The position numbers were made by a program, and so were the translations under genes. A stretch of DNA of 64,000 nt. It comes from Sphingomonas sp. Leaf67. GTDB taxonomy: Bacteria > Pseudomonadota > Alphaproteobacteria > Sphingomonadales > Sphingomonadaceae. Location of the stretch: assembly GCF_001421965.1 (NCBI RefSeq), contig NZ_LMLP01000020.1, positions 230,915 through 294,914 of the forward strand, given 5' to 3'. The notes under the pieces are model-generated. The model ran no database searches. It was not told where the DNA came from and saw only the letters and a program-made list of their open reading frames with translations. Of the stretch, positions 37,160 through 46,343 are shown piece after piece. Each line of letters starts with the position of its first letter. Within the stretch, counting starts at the first letter, position 1.

Positions 37160-40048
37160 ATGGCGATCTACCATTTCAGCGTGAAGGTTATCAGCCGTAC
37201 CAACGGCTCCAGCGCGGTCGCGTCGGCCGCCTATCGCTCTGCATCCGAGCTGTTCGACGAGCGGCTTCAGCGGCATCACGACTTTTCGAACAAGGCGGAT
37301 GTGATCCACTCTGAAGTGCTGTTGCCCAAAGGCGCGCCGGAGCGGTTGGCGGACCGCACGACGCTGTGGAATGAGGTGGAGGCAAAAGAGAAACGCAAGG
37401 ACGCGCAGCTGGCGCGTGAGATCGAGTTCTCGATCCCGCGAGAGATGGATCGCGCAGAGGGTGTCCGGTTAGCGCGCGATTTCGTGGCCCGTGAGTTCGT
37501 CAACCGCGGGATGATCGCGGACCTCAACGTGCACTGGGACCGGGCGGAGGACGGCAGTCCGAAGCCGCACGCGCATGTCATGCTGGCAATGCGCGAGGTT
37601 GGGCCGGGCGGGTTTGGCAAGAAGGATCGCAGCTGGAACGGGACGGACCTGTTGCAGCACTGGCGCGAAGCATGGAGCGCGCACGTCAACGAACGGCTGA
37701 CGGAACTGGGGATCGATGCGCGGATCGATCATCGGTCCTATGCCGAACAGGGCATCGCGCTGGAGCCGCAGCACAAGATCGGACCGGCAGCATCGCGACG
37801 TCCAGAACAGGGGCTGGAAGCGGAACGGATCGAGGATCACGTCCGCATCGCGCGCGAGAACGGCGAGAAGATCATCGCCGATCCGACCGTGGCGCTGGAC
37901 GCGATCACGCGGACGCAGGCGACCTTTACGACGCGGGATCTGGCAGTGTTCGCGTTCCGCCATTCGGACGGCAAGGATCAGTATGACCGGGTGATGGCAG
38001 CGACCAGGGCGTCACCCGAACTGGTGGCGCTGGGTCGGGACGGACGCGGCGACGAACGCTTCACGAGCCGTGAAATGATCGCGACCGAAGCGCGGCTTGA
38101 ACAGGCGGCCGACCGGCTTGCCGAAAGCCGGGACCATTTCGTTGCCGGCACCTGGGTGTACCGGGCGCTAGAGGCAGCCGAGGGCAGGGGGCTGACGCTG
38201 TCCGGCGAGCAGCGAGACGCCCTGGGTCGGATCATGGGCCGCGACGGTCTTGCGTCCGTCATCGGCTATGCCGGCACGGGCAAGTCGGCGATGCTGGGGG
38301 TCGCGCGCGAGGCATGGGAGGATGCCGGCTACACGGTGCGCGGTGCGGCGCTGTCGGGGATCGCGGCGGAGAATCTGGAGGGCGGGTCGGGTATTGCGTC
38401 CCGCACCATCGCCAGCCTCGAATATGCCTGGGCGCGGGACCGTGAGCAGCTTGGGCCGAAAGACATCCTCGTTGTCGACGAGGCCGGCATGATCGGGACG
38501 CGACAGATGGAGCGGGTGCTGTCGGCCGCGGAGCAGGCCGGCGCCAAGGTGGTGCTGGTCGGCGATCCCGAGCAGTTGCAGGCGATCGAGGCGGGGGCAG
38601 CCTTTCGTGCGCTGTCCGAGCGGCACGGGGCGGCCGAGATCACGGAGATCCGCCGGCAGCGGACGGACTGGCAGCGCGATGCTACACGCTGGCTGGCCAC
38701 GGGGCGCACGGATGATGCGATCGGTGCCTATCGTGAACACGACATGGTGCGCAGCGCCGACACGCGCGAAGCGGCGCGGGCGGCGCTGGTGGAGGGCTGG
38801 GACCGGCAGCGCCAGGCCCAGCCTGCCGCCACGCGGATGATCCTCACCCATACCAACGCGGAGGTGCGCTCGCTCAACGGGGAGGCGCGCAAGCGGATGC
38901 GGGCGAGCGGGGATCTGGGTGCGGACGTCGCCGTGCAGGCGGAGCGCGGCGAACGTCGGTTCGCGAGCGGCGACCGGATCATGTTCCTGCGCAACGAGCG
39001 TGGGCTGGGGGTGAAGAACGGCACGCTCGGCATGGTCGAGGCGGTGTCCCCGGGACGGATGGGCGTGCGGCTCGACGACGGACGCCAGGTCGCATTCGAC
39101 CTGAAGGACTATGCCGCGATCGATCACGGCTATGCCGCCACCATCCACAAATCGCAGGGGGTGACGGTCGACGCCACGCATGTGCTGGCGACGCCGGGAA
39201 TGGACCGGCACGCCGCCTATGTCGCCTTGTCGCGACACCGTGACGGCGTACAGCTTCACTATGGCCGCGACGACTTCGCCACCGACGCGAAGCTCGCCGC
39301 GGTGCTGTCGCGCGACCGGGCGAAGGACATGGCGTCGGACTATGCGGGCGAGCCGGACGCCGCGGCCCGTGCTTTCGCAGACAGGCGTGAAATCCGGTTG
39401 CCGGAGCGGGTGCGCGAGATCGTGCGGACGGTCGAGACGAAGGCGAGGAGCATGTTCGCTGGCTTCCGGCCGAGGGCATCGGAGGTCGAGCAGTCTGGAC
39501 ATATACCCGAAAGCACGAACCGGCCCGATCAGGACGTAGCGATCCGGCGCTATGCGCGGGCCACGGTCGAGGCGGCGGAGATGCAGCGCAAGGGGCTGCC
39601 GGTACTGCCGCACCAGATGACCGCGATGGATCGTGCCGGCGAGGCGCTCGACAGGGTGCGCGACCAGGGCACGCGCGATCTGGTCTCCGCGTTCCAGCGT
39701 GATCCGGCGCTGGTGCACGACGCTGCGGCGGGGAATACCCGCGGTGCCGTCCGGGCGATGGCGGAGGAGGCGCTGGTCCGCGCCGACCCGGGCTTGCGTG
39801 CTGGCCGCTTCATGGAACGATGGCGGGCGCTGGAGGCTGAAAACGCTGGTGCCGGCCGGACCGCGGCGCAGGCGGAGATGATCGACGGGCTGCGCCATGA
39901 TCCGGCGTTGCGCAACGAGCTGGAGCGGCGCGCGCCCGAGCTGGGGTTGGATCGCGACCGGCAGCAGATGGCCGAGCAGATGCGGCAGCGGCAGATTGAG
40001 ATGGATCGTGCGCGCGATCGTCAGCAGGATCGCGGGTTAGAGCGATGA
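37160..40048 (+). CDS. traA: Ti-type conjugative relaxase-helicase TraA
   Basis: 962 residues. The N-terminal MobA/MobL relaxase begins MAIYHFSVKVISRTNGSSAV and contains the metal-binding His motif PKPHAHVMLAMR. The helicase half is RecD-like: Walker A VIGYAGTGKSAML, then DILVVDEAGMIGTRQME, VVLVGDPEQLQAIEAGAAF and the late GYAATIHKSQGVTVD with YVALSRHRDGV. It nicks at oriT and unwinds the transferred strand. The gene is intact although traG is not. An iteron-like sequence is embedded near codon 783. A possible hairpin terminator follows its stop. Confidence 0.93.
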   Translation: MAIYHFSVKVISRTNGSSAVASAAYRSASELFDERLQRHHDFSNKADVIHSEVLLPKGAPERLADRTTLWNEVEAKEKRKDAQLAREIEFSIPREMDRAEGVRLARDFVAREFVNRGMIADLNVHWDRAEDGSPKPHAHVMLAMREVGPGGFGKKDRSWNGTDLLQHWREAWSAHVNERLTELGIDARIDHRSYAEQGIALEPQHKIGPAASRRPEQGLEAERIEDHVRIARENGEKIIADPTVALDAITRTQATFTTRDLAVFAFRHSDGKDQYDRVMAATRASPELVALGRDGRGDERFTSREMIATEARLEQAADRLAESRDHFVAGTWVYRALEAAEGRGLTLSGEQRDALGRIMGRDGLASVIGYAGTGKSAMLGVAREAWEDAGYTVRGAALSGIAAENLEGGSGIASRTIASLEYAWARDREQLGPKDILVVDEAGMIGTRQMERVLSAAEQAGAKVVLVGDPEQLQAIEAGAAFRALSERHGAAEITEIRRQRTDWQRDATRWLATGRTDDAIGAYREHDMVRSADTREAARAALVEGWDRQRQAQPAATRMILTHTNAEVRSLNGEARKRMRASGDLGADVAVQAERGERRFASGDRIMFLRNERGLGVKNGTLGMVEAVSPGRMGVRLDDGRQVAFDLKDYAAIDHGYAATIHKSQGVTVDATHVLATPGMDRHAAYVALSRHRDGVQLHYGRDDFATDAKLAAVLSRDRAKDMASDYAGEPDAAARAFADRREIRLPERVREIVRTVETKARSMFAGFRPRASEVEQSGHIPESTNRPDQDVAIRRYARATVEAAEMQRKGLPVLPHQMTAMDRAGEALDRVRDQGTRDLVSAFQRDPALVHDAAAGNTRGAVRAMAEEALVRADPGLRAGRFMERWRALEAENAGAGRTAAQAEMIDGLRHDPALRNELERRAPELGLDRDRQQMAEQMRQRQIEMDRARDRQQDRGLER
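39503..39519 (+). repeat. Ectopic iteron copy inside traA
   Basis: ATACCCGAAAGCACGAA matches the iteron at 27324 in 16 of 17 positions. It codes for IPESTN within the relaxase-helicase C-terminal region. No other full copy was seen outside the repA region. Confidence 0.75.
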
Positions 40049-40052
40049 AAAA

Positions 40053-40084
40053 AGGCCGCCCCGAAGGACGGCCAGCAAGTTTTA
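40053..40084 (+). terminator. Hairpin after traA
   Basis: GGCCG and CGGCC, with an imperfect inner stem over the CGAA loop, follow an A-run at the traA stop and precede TTTTAG. It fits a factor-independent terminator. Confidence 0.5.
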
Positions 40085-40159
40085 GGAGAGGATGCCTGAA
40101 AGGCACGTCTTTTGTGCAGCGCAGCACGATCGATTGCAAGGGCGAAAGGAGATGTACGG

Positions 40160-40864
40160 ATGACGGAGAGCGACGGCGGTGACGAGGCGGCCCGGGCGTT
40201 CGAGGATCTCCGCGGCGAGGTCACGCTGTTGCGCCGCGCCGTTGAGCGGTTGACGGCCGAACGGGCGGGTAACGGCGATGCTCCGGACTATTCCGAGACG
40301 CTGGGCGTTATCGCCAACAACATCACTGCGACAGCGCAGCGCGTCGATGCGCTGGTGAACAGTCCGGCGTTGGCGCTCACGCCTGAAGAATTGAACCGCC
40401 GGATCGTCGAAGTCGGTGCCGCGGGGCGGAGCGAGGATCGCCGGGCCATCGAGGCTGCCCGGCAGGTGATCGAGGACGTCGCCACGAAGCTCGGTCGTCA
40501 GCTGGAATCGCATGTCATGGCAGACGATCAGCGGCGCCGGGTTCGGCATGTCCGCCGGAATGTCGGTCTGATCGCGCTGGCGCTGGGTGCGCTGCTGTGG
40601 GCGATCCTCGCCGGCCCGGTTGCACGCAGCCTGCCGGCGAGCTGGCTGTTGCCCGAGCGGATGGCGGCGCGATCGTTGCGCATGCCGATGTGGGAGGCGG
40701 GGCAGCGCCTGATGCGGGCCGGAGATGTCTCGGCGTTCGCCGGCGTGCTGACGGGCAACCGGTTGATGGTCGCCAACCGAGAGACGCTGGAGGCGTGCAG
40801 GAAACAAGCGGCGAAGTCGGAAAAGACGGTGCGTTGTGCGATCGAGGTGGGAGCGGGCGAATGA
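40160..40864 (+). CDS. DUF6118-like membrane protein next to traA
   Basis: 234 residues. A polar helical N-terminal part (EAARAFEDLRGEVTLLRRAV) is followed by one transmembrane segment (VGLIALALGALLWAILAGPV) and a short C-terminal domain with two Cys. Proteins of this layout follow traA on sphingomonad plasmids and are labelled DUF6118; the assignment is from memory of that context. Function unknown. Its stop overlaps the start of the next frame in an ATGA junction. Confidence 0.65.
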   Translation: MTESDGGDEAARAFEDLRGEVTLLRRAVERLTAERAGNGDAPDYSETLGVIANNITATAQRVDALVNSPALALTPEELNRRIVEVGAAGRSEDRRAIEAARQVIEDVATKLGRQLESHVMADDQRRRVRHVRRNVGLIALALGALLWAILAGPVARSLPASWLLPERMAARSLRMPMWEAGQRLMRAGDVSAFAGVLTGNRLMVANRETLEACRKQAAKSEKTVRCAIEVGAGE

Positions 40865-41212
40865 CGGACGATGGGACGGGGATGACGCGCGAGGCGTTGG
40901 AGGCGCTGATCGGGCGGATGCTCGATGCGGAGATGAGGGAAACGCCGCCCCCCGGCCGGCGAAGAGGGAGACTGGCTCTACGGCACCGCCGGCTTCACGG
41001 AACCCGACGAGCATGGCTGGATCGCGCCGCTTCCCTCGGCGCATGTCCGGGTGCCGCGGGCGCTGGTGTTCTGGCATATGGTCGTGCGGGTGGGGGCGCC
41101 CGCGGACGAGGATCTGCTGCGCGATCCGCGGCACTCGCTGGCGCGCTGGCCGACGATCGACGCGGCGGTGCGAGACCTCTTTCCGGCCACAAGGAGTCCG
41201 GGGACATGGTGA
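40861..41212 (+). pseudogene. Conserved hypothetical protein with a frameshift at a C-run
   Basis: The first frame reads MTREALEALIGRMLDAEMRE and proceeds to a CCCCCC run near 40947. The coding signal then continues in another frame: EEGDWLYGTAGFTEPDEHGW, then LPSAHVRVPRALVFWHMVVR and ending RSPGTW at TGA. The total length is not a multiple of three by one base. The cause is either a real one-base frameshift or a homopolymer sequencing error; correcting it would give about 116 residues. Confidence 0.65.
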
Positions 41213-41281
41213 CCGGTTCCGCCTGCATGGCGATGGCGCTCAATGCCTTTCGTCCGGTATTCGTCAGGGGGAGCCAGGCCG

Positions 41282-41872
41282 ATGCGCTTCGATGACAGGA
41301 GCACGATGGAGATCCCCGCCATTCCGGGCCGCCACCTGGGGCTCCGCTTGCGCAGGTTCCGCGTGCTGCGAGGCCTCAAGCAACAGCACGTCGCCGAACT
41401 GCTGGATGTTTCTCAGGGGCTCATATCCCGATGGGAATCGGGATCGCATGTTCCTTCCCCGGAGATCCGTCCCCGCATCTATCGGCTCATCGCCACGTCC
41501 GCCGGGGCGTCGACCGATCGAGCCCTGTGCGGGCTTGTCGAGGCGGCGAACGTTCCCGTCCATCTGATCTGCGACGCGACCCATCGGCTGCTTTCGGCAT
41601 CCCGTCCGCGGGAAATCGAATGGAGGACATCGGCCGGTGCTTTCCTGGGTCAGTCGCTGTGGCGGTTTGCGACGGCGGCGATCGTGGAAGCCGAGGAGCG
41701 CTTGGCGGATCACGGGTGGTTCGATCGCTCCAGTCCTGCCCCGTTGACCGTCCCGACAGACGGGAATGGCAGTCGTGAGATGCGGATTCTGCCGAGCATC
41801 CTGTGCTGGGAACGCATCGCCTTGGCCGATGGACGTTCGGGGCGTCTGGTGACCACGATGTCGTTCGGATGA
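41282..41872 (+). CDS. XRE-family transcriptional regulator
   Basis: 196 residues. The N-terminal helix-turn-helix GLRLRRFRVLRGLKQQHVAE with LLDVSQGLISRWESG is a textbook XRE unit. The C-terminal 110 residues contain a PAS-like or ligand-binding part (CDATHRLLSASRPREIEWRT). The ATG chosen follows AGGGGGAG. It may repress the tra genes or its own gene; no target site is evident. Confidence 0.8.
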   Translation: MRFDDRSTMEIPAIPGRHLGLRLRRFRVLRGLKQQHVAELLDVSQGLISRWESGSHVPSPEIRPRIYRLIATSAGASTDRALCGLVEAANVPVHLICDATHRLLSASRPREIEWRTSAGAFLGQSLWRFATAAIVEAEERLADHGWFDRSSPAPLTVPTDGNGSREMRILPSILCWERIALADGRSGRLVTTMSFG

Positions 41873-41926
41873 TCTCGAATATCTTATTCGTCGCCTGCAC
41901 GGCGCCGGAGGTTTACGCGCGCCGTC

Positions 41927-42502
41927 ATGCAAGATGATCTGACCATGCAAATGGCGTTTCTGGCCGAAATCGATGCGCTGAAGACGGTCGTCCGCCAATC
42001 GCCGATTGCCGATCGCAGCCGGCGTGAGAATTCGGCCGAACACTCCTGGCATCTGGCGATGTTCGCCTTGGTCCTCGCGCCCGATGAAATCGACAAGGGC
42101 AAGGTCATGGCAATGCTGCTGATCCACGACATCGTCGAGATCGATGCCGGCGATGCCCCCATTCACAGCATGCACGACCACGCAGCCCTTGCATTGGCGG
42201 AAGGTGCCGCGGCGAGGCGCCTGTTCGGTCTGTTGCCGGAGCGGCAGGCGGTGCACTTCCTCGATCTGTGGCGCGAGTTCGAGGCCGCGGAGACACCCGA
42301 GGCGAAATTCGCCAAGTCGCTCGACCGGTTGCAACCCCTGATGCTCAACACGCTGACCGGGGGCGGCACCTGGACGGAAAACGGCGTTTCAGAAAAGCAG
42401 GTCCATGAGCGTTACGGGCCGACCATCGAGAGCAGATCGCCGGTGCTTTGGGCCAGGGCGCAGGACATGGTGCGGCAGCATTTCGCGAGGACCGGCCTCT
42501 GA
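41927..42502 (+). CDS. HD-domain phosphohydrolase (YfbR/HDDC2-like)
   Basis: 191 residues with the HD motif set ENSAEHSWHLAMFAL, LLIHDIVEIDAGD and KFAKSLDRLQPLM, where the His and Asp residues bind metal. The family comprises 5'-deoxynucleotidases and related phosphohydrolases. An alternative start lies seven codons in. It is not linked functionally to its neighbours in any obvious way. Confidence 0.85.
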   Translation: MQDDLTMQMAFLAEIDALKTVVRQSPIADRSRRENSAEHSWHLAMFALVLAPDEIDKGKVMAMLLIHDIVEIDAGDAPIHSMHDHAALALAEGAAARRLFGLLPERQAVHFLDLWREFEAAETPEAKFAKSLDRLQPLMLNTLTGGGTWTENGVSEKQVHERYGPTIESRSPVLWARAQDMVRQHFARTGL

Positions 42503-42566
42503 TCGGGCGGACGCCATGAACATGGTGCTGACGTCATGGATCTGGCCCCCGTTTCGCCGGACGGAC

Positions 42567-42720
42567 TTAAGCGGTTGCTGACCCCAATGCGCGATGCTCG
42601 CGCGGCGAACGCATTTTAAGTCCCGAATGCGGGTGGTTGTTGTTGTAGTCCTCGATCCATCCGGCAAGCGATGTCAACGCGATGGGTGCCTTGGGAAAGG
42701 CGTTGACGCTGCCCGCCCTA
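42567..42720 (-). mobile_element. IS3-family transposase remnant (C-terminal end of the integrase core)
   Basis: The reverse strand reads LTSLAGWIEDYNNNHPHSGL then KMRSPREHR and stops at TAA. W-x-x-x-Y-N-x-x-x-P-H-x-x-L is the end of the OrfB rve domain of IS3-type elements. Upstream coding and the left inverted repeat are absent. Flanks to 43018 hold no other supported gene, except a REP-like hairpin at about 42890-42917 and half of a TGTCGAC motif at 42835. Confidence 0.7.
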
Positions 42721-43018
42721 GGCCCACCTGCCGCCCAGCCTCACCGCAAAAATCTGCATTCGAGACCTTTGTAGCCAGATAGCGCATCATATTCGCAATG
42801 ACGGCCCATCACAAACGCGTTGCCTGTGTCGTAAGTGTCGACGTGGAGGTACCGCACGATGAAGACCTATCCCGTCCGCGTTCCGCGTGGCCGGCCCCCG
42901 CCTGTGCGGGGTACTGTAAGGGGTCGGCGATCGGCACATTCACGGCAAACCCCGGAAATAACGGGGAGCCAAACCGGTCAACGCCGGTTTTCGAAAAGTA
43001 TTTTCCCTTTGTATCGGG

Positions 43019-43237
43019 ATGGACCCTGTGAAAAAGCGTACTGGATATATGGCGGTGGGCGCGTTTGCCGCGGTCGTGCTCGGCAGTATGATCGCCATCG
43101 GCTATGTCGAGGACAGGATCGGCCCGCGACCGGACGATCGGGTGGCGCTCGGCAATTCCGTGTCCGAACGACAGATGCTCGAGCGTCGTCGCGGGCGGGT
43201 GGCCGAGGCCGCGATCGTCGGGACGACCGTGCAATAG
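43019..43237 (+). CDS. Small membrane protein, doubtful
   Basis: 72 residues, beginning [20 protein letters not shown]. One hydrophobic helix ([20 protein letters not shown]) is followed by a charged tail. Ribosome site weak. It lies 136 bases before poxB on the same strand. The hydrophobic profile is plausible for a small membrane protein, but the evidence is thin. Confidence 0.4.
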   Translation: MDPVKKRTGYMAVGAFAAVVLGSMIAIGYVEDRIGPRPDDRVALGNSVSERQMLERRRGRVAEAAIVGTTVQ

Positions 43238-43373
43238 GGTGGCGACGGCGCGGCGCAGGTCGCCGCGCGCCGTCCGCCGCCCCGTGAAACCCGGCCTGCT
43301 ATCATCGCAACCAAGCCGACGAAGCCAAACCGCCCGTCCCTCGTTCCGCCCTCGAACATTCGAGGGAAATGCC

Positions 43374-45092
43374 ATGAAGATCGCCGATCTCATCACCGAC
43401 ACGCTGATCGCCGCGGGTATCGAGCGGATCTGGGGCGTGACGGGCGACAGCCTGAACGCGATCAACGACAGCCTGCGCCGGTCGGGCAGGATCGAATGGA
43501 TGCATGTCCGGCATGAGGAGGTCGCGGCCTTTTCCGCCGGGGCCGAGGCGGCGGCGACGGGCAAGCTGGCGGTGTGTGCGGGGAGTTGCGGGCCGGGCAA
43601 TCTCCACCTGATCAACGGGCTGTTCGATTGCCAGCGCAACCGCGTGCCCGTGCTCGCCATCGCCGCGCATATTCCGTCGAGCGAGATCGGCCTGAACTAT
43701 TTTCAGGAAACGCACCCGACCGAGCTGTTCCGCGAATGCAGCCATTTCTGCGAGATGGTGCAGACCCCCGAACAGCTGCCCGAACTGCTCCACCGCGCGT
43801 TGCGCACCGCGATCGGGCAACAGGGCGTGGCGGTGCTGGTGATCCCCGGCGACGTCGCGCTGAAGGCCGCGCCCGACCATGCCCGCGCCGACTTCGCCAC
43901 CCCCCTGCCCCCGCGCATCGTGCCGCAGACGGGCGAGATCGCGCGGCTTGCCGATCTGCTCAACGGGTCGAAGGCGGTGACGCTGCTCTGCGGAGCGGGG
44001 GTCGCGCACGCGCATGACGAGGTCGTGGCGCTGGCGGCGGCGCTGCAGGCCCCGATCGTCCATGCCTATCGCGGCAAGGAATGGATCGAATGGGACAATC
44101 CCTATGACGTCGGCATGACCGGGCTGATCGGCTTTTCGTCGGGCTATCATGCGATGATGGAGTGCGACACGCTGCTGATGCTCGGCACCGATTTCCCCTA
44201 TCGCAACTTCTATCCCGAAAAGGCGAAGATCGCACAGATCGACCGCGACCCTTCCGCGCTGGGGCGGCGGGCGCAGATCGACATCGGCATCGTTGGCGAC
44301 GTGCGCGAGGCGGCGGCGCTGCTGACCCCGCAGATCGCGCCCGACCGGTCGGACCGCTTCCTGACGAAAGCGCGGGCGCATTATGCCAAGGCGCGCGAGG
44401 GGCTGGACGATCTCGCCACCGCCCGCGACGGCGACAAGCCGCTGCATCCGCAGTTCGTGGCGAAAGTGGTCGACCGCCTCGCCACCGACGATGCGGTGTT
44501 CACGGCGGACGTCGGCACGCCGGCGGTGTGGGCGGCGCGCTACCTGACGATGAACGGGCGGCGGCGGCTGATCGGATCGTTCAACCATGGGTCGATGGCG
44601 AACGCGATGCCGCAGGCGCTGGGCGTGCAGGCGGCGTATCCGGGGCGGCAGGTCGTGTCGCTGTCGGGCGATGGTGGGCTCACCATGCTGATGGGCGACA
44701 TGCTGACCGCGGTGCAGATGCGGCTGCCGATCAAGATCGTCGTGTTCAACAATTCGACTTTGGGCTTCGTCGAGCTGGAGCAGAAGGCGGCAGGCTATGT
44801 CGACACCAATGTCGCCCTCAAGAACCCGGACTTTGGGGCGGTCGCGGCGCAAATGGGCTTTTTCGGCGCGCGGGTGACGCGGTCGGACAAGCTGGAAGCT
44901 GTGCTGCGTGCCGCCTTCGCCCATGACGGCCCGGCGCTGATCGATGTGGTGACCGAGACGCTCGAACTCGCCATGCCGCCCAAGATCCAGGCGGAACAGG
45001 TCAAGGGGTTCAGCCTCTATACCCTCCGCGCGATCATGAGCGGGCGCGGGGATGAGGTGCTGGAGCTAGCGAAGGCGAATTTGTTGCGGTGA
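43374..45092 (+). CDS. poxB: Thiamine-diphosphate-dependent pyruvate dehydrogenase (quinone), PoxB-like
   Basis: 572 residues, the same length as E. coli PoxB. It has the catalytic Glu region [15 protein letters not shown], the FAD/binding middle domain ([15 protein letters not shown]), and the ThDP-binding motif [15 protein letters not shown] followed by [13 protein letters not shown] (the GDG...NN pattern). It oxidatively decarboxylates pyruvate to acetate and passes electrons to quinone. The ATG is preceded by CGAGGGA. Downstream, a FUSC-type membrane protein overlaps its stop. Other ThDP enzymes (acetolactate synthase, oxalyl-CoA decarboxylase) are less likely because of the overall colinearity. 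Confidence 0.88.
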   Translation: MKIADLITDTLIAAGIERIWGVTGDSLNAINDSLRRSGRIEWMHVRHEEVAAFSAGAEAAATGKLAVCAGSCGPGNLHLINGLFDCQRNRVPVLAIAAHIPSSEIGLNYFQETHPTELFRECSHFCEMVQTPEQLPELLHRALRTAIGQQGVAVLVIPGDVALKAAPDHARADFATPLPPRIVPQTGEIARLADLLNGSKAVTLLCGAGVAHAHDEVVALAAALQAPIVHAYRGKEWIEWDNPYDVGMTGLIGFSSGYHAMMECDTLLMLGTDFPYRNFYPEKAKIAQIDRDPSALGRRAQIDIGIVGDVREAAALLTPQIAPDRSDRFLTKARAHYAKAREGLDDLATARDGDKPLHPQFVAKVVDRLATDDAVFTADVGTPAVWAARYLTMNGRRRLIGSFNHGSMANAMPQALGVQAAYPGRQVVSLSGDGGLTMLMGDMLTAVQMRLPIKIVVFNNSTLGFVELEQKAAGYVDTNVALKNPDFGAVAAQMGFFGARVTRSDKLEAVLRAAFAHDGPALIDVVTETLELAMPPKIQAEQVKGFSLYTLRAIMSGRGDEVLELAKANLLR

Positions 45093-45580
45093 GGGTGGAG
45101 CGGTTGGCGGCGACGGCGTTCGTGCTGCGCTGTGCCGGCGCGGCGGTGCTGGCGCTGCTGTTCGCGACATGGGCAGGGCTCGATCATCCGGTCTGGGCGA
45201 CGGTGTCGGCGCTAGTCGTGTCGCAGGACCGGTTGGGCGATACGCGGCGGACACTGGTGTGGCGGCTCGTGGCGACGGCGGCGGGGATCGGGATAGCGGT
45301 CACGATCGGCAGCCTGCTGGCCGGGGCCGGACCGGGCGTGACGCTGGGCGTGGTCGTCGCGATCTGCGCCGCCCTTGCCCGCTGGCGCAGCAATCTGCGG
45401 CTGTCGATGTGGACCGCGGCAATCGTGCTGCTGACGGTCGCGCCGGGGCAGAGCATCGCTCATGCCGGCGTGGCGCGCGGGGTGGAGGTGTCGATCGGCT
45501 GTCTGATCGGTGCGGCGCTGCACCAGTTGGCGGAGGTGGCGGTGGCAGGGTTTCAGCGCCGATGGGGATCGACGGGTTGA
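45089..45580 (+). CDS. FUSC-family membrane protein
   Basis: 163 residues with four to six hydrophobic segments and the motif [14 protein letters not shown] plus [13 protein letters not shown], as in the N-terminal membrane half of fusaric-acid resistance/aromatic-acid exporters. Only the membrane half is present, as is common for short FUSC members. GTG start inside the last codons of poxB (GTGA overlap), so the two are co-translated. Export of acetate or another weak acid is only a thought. Confidence 0.75.
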   Translation: MRVERLAATAFVLRCAGAAVLALLFATWAGLDHPVWATVSALVVSQDRLGDTRRTLVWRLVATAAGIGIAVTIGSLLAGAGPGVTLGVVVAICAALARWRSNLRLSMWTAAIVLLTVAPGQSIAHAGVARGVEVSIGCLIGAALHQLAEVAVAGFQRRWGSTG

Positions 45581-45605
45581 CGTGTCGAAGTGTCGACATG
45601 TCGGG
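45577..45605. repeat. TGTCGACA-type palindromic repeat, copy 2
   Basis: TGACGTGTCGAAGTGTCGAC followed by ATGTCGGG overlaps the stop codon of the FUSC gene. Repeated half-sites GTGTCGA. Confidence 0.65.
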
Positions 45606-45688
45606 CAACGTACGAAGCGCATCCGTTCGCACCCCGGCGCGGACCTGTTACACGGCACGTACCGTCCGAAAGCTGGGAAGTTTGCGAT

Positions 45689-45943
45689 ATGCCCGATCCG
45701 TCACCTGCCCGGCGTAACGGGTTGTTCTGGCTCCTGCTCATCCTGTGGATCGCAATCGCGGTTCCGATCACGCTGTTCAGTCTCCTCACGCTCGAACTGC
45801 CGCTTTGGCCGTCCTTCCCGGCGGAGAGTACGCGCGAAGGTATCGCCCTTTGGGCGTTTTTGGCAGCGTGGTACTATATCGTGCCGGTCGTGCTGGTCCT
45901 TGTCGGGCGACGCGCGCGAAGGACGAAGCAGGAAGGGCGATGA
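45689..45943 (+). CDS. Small two-helix membrane protein
   Basis: 84 residues. Two hydrophobic helices (GLFWLLLILWIAIAVPITLF and WAFLAAWYYIVPVVLVLVG) are followed by a basic tail. GGGAAG ribosome site. No recognised family. It lies between FUSC and the partition operon. Confidence 0.55.
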   Translation: MPDPSPARRNGLFWLLLILWIAIAVPITLFSLLTLELPLWPSFPAESTREGIALWAFLAAWYYIVPVVLVLVGRRARRTKQEGR

Positions 45944-46343
45944 GCGGCCGATCCACGGTCCACCGTTGCCAGCTCGAATTGCGGTCATCGTCGATCGATG
46001 GATGTTGCCGGGGTTCCCTCGATCCTGTGGTGACGATCGCTGCGCCGTGTCGCCACTTCGCAGTGCGGTCCGGCCACCAACTTCACCCCGTCGCGGCCCC
46101 GTTGCCCATGCTCGATGAGCCCCACCAGAAGGCGACTGCCGCGTCGATCATCCGCAGGAACAGGATCGCCGGCGTCGCGCCGGTGACTGCGCCGATCGCG
46201 ATATGGAAGCGACCCCGCTCGCGTCCCGGGCGCTACCGCTTTGGCAAAGCCTCGCATGGGGACCGGCCGATATACCGGCAATCGCTCGCTTCGACACCTA
46301 GACAGCTTGACCTGTCGGCATGTCGACACGTAGATATCCCGAC
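45944..46343. promoter_or_regulatory. Region upstream of parA with repeated TGTCGACA elements
   Basis: No supported gene. Short reverse frames exist but lack starts. The right end (46291-46350) holds three or four half-sites in various orientations (CGACACCTAGACAGCTTGAC, CTGTCGGCATGTCGACACG, CCCGACATGCCGA), and the parA start codon lies inside the last of these. Candidate operator or centromere for the partition pair. Confidence 0.5.

Noticed and set aside
38168..39898. 576-codon minus-strand frame within traA
   Set aside because: Antisense to the relaxase-helicase, Arg- and His-rich composition typical of shadow frames.
46080..46240. Short hydrophobic minus-strand frame (ATPAILFLRMIDAAVAFWWG)
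   Set aside because: It has no start codon and is bounded by stops within about 45 codons; possibly a remnant but not identifiable.
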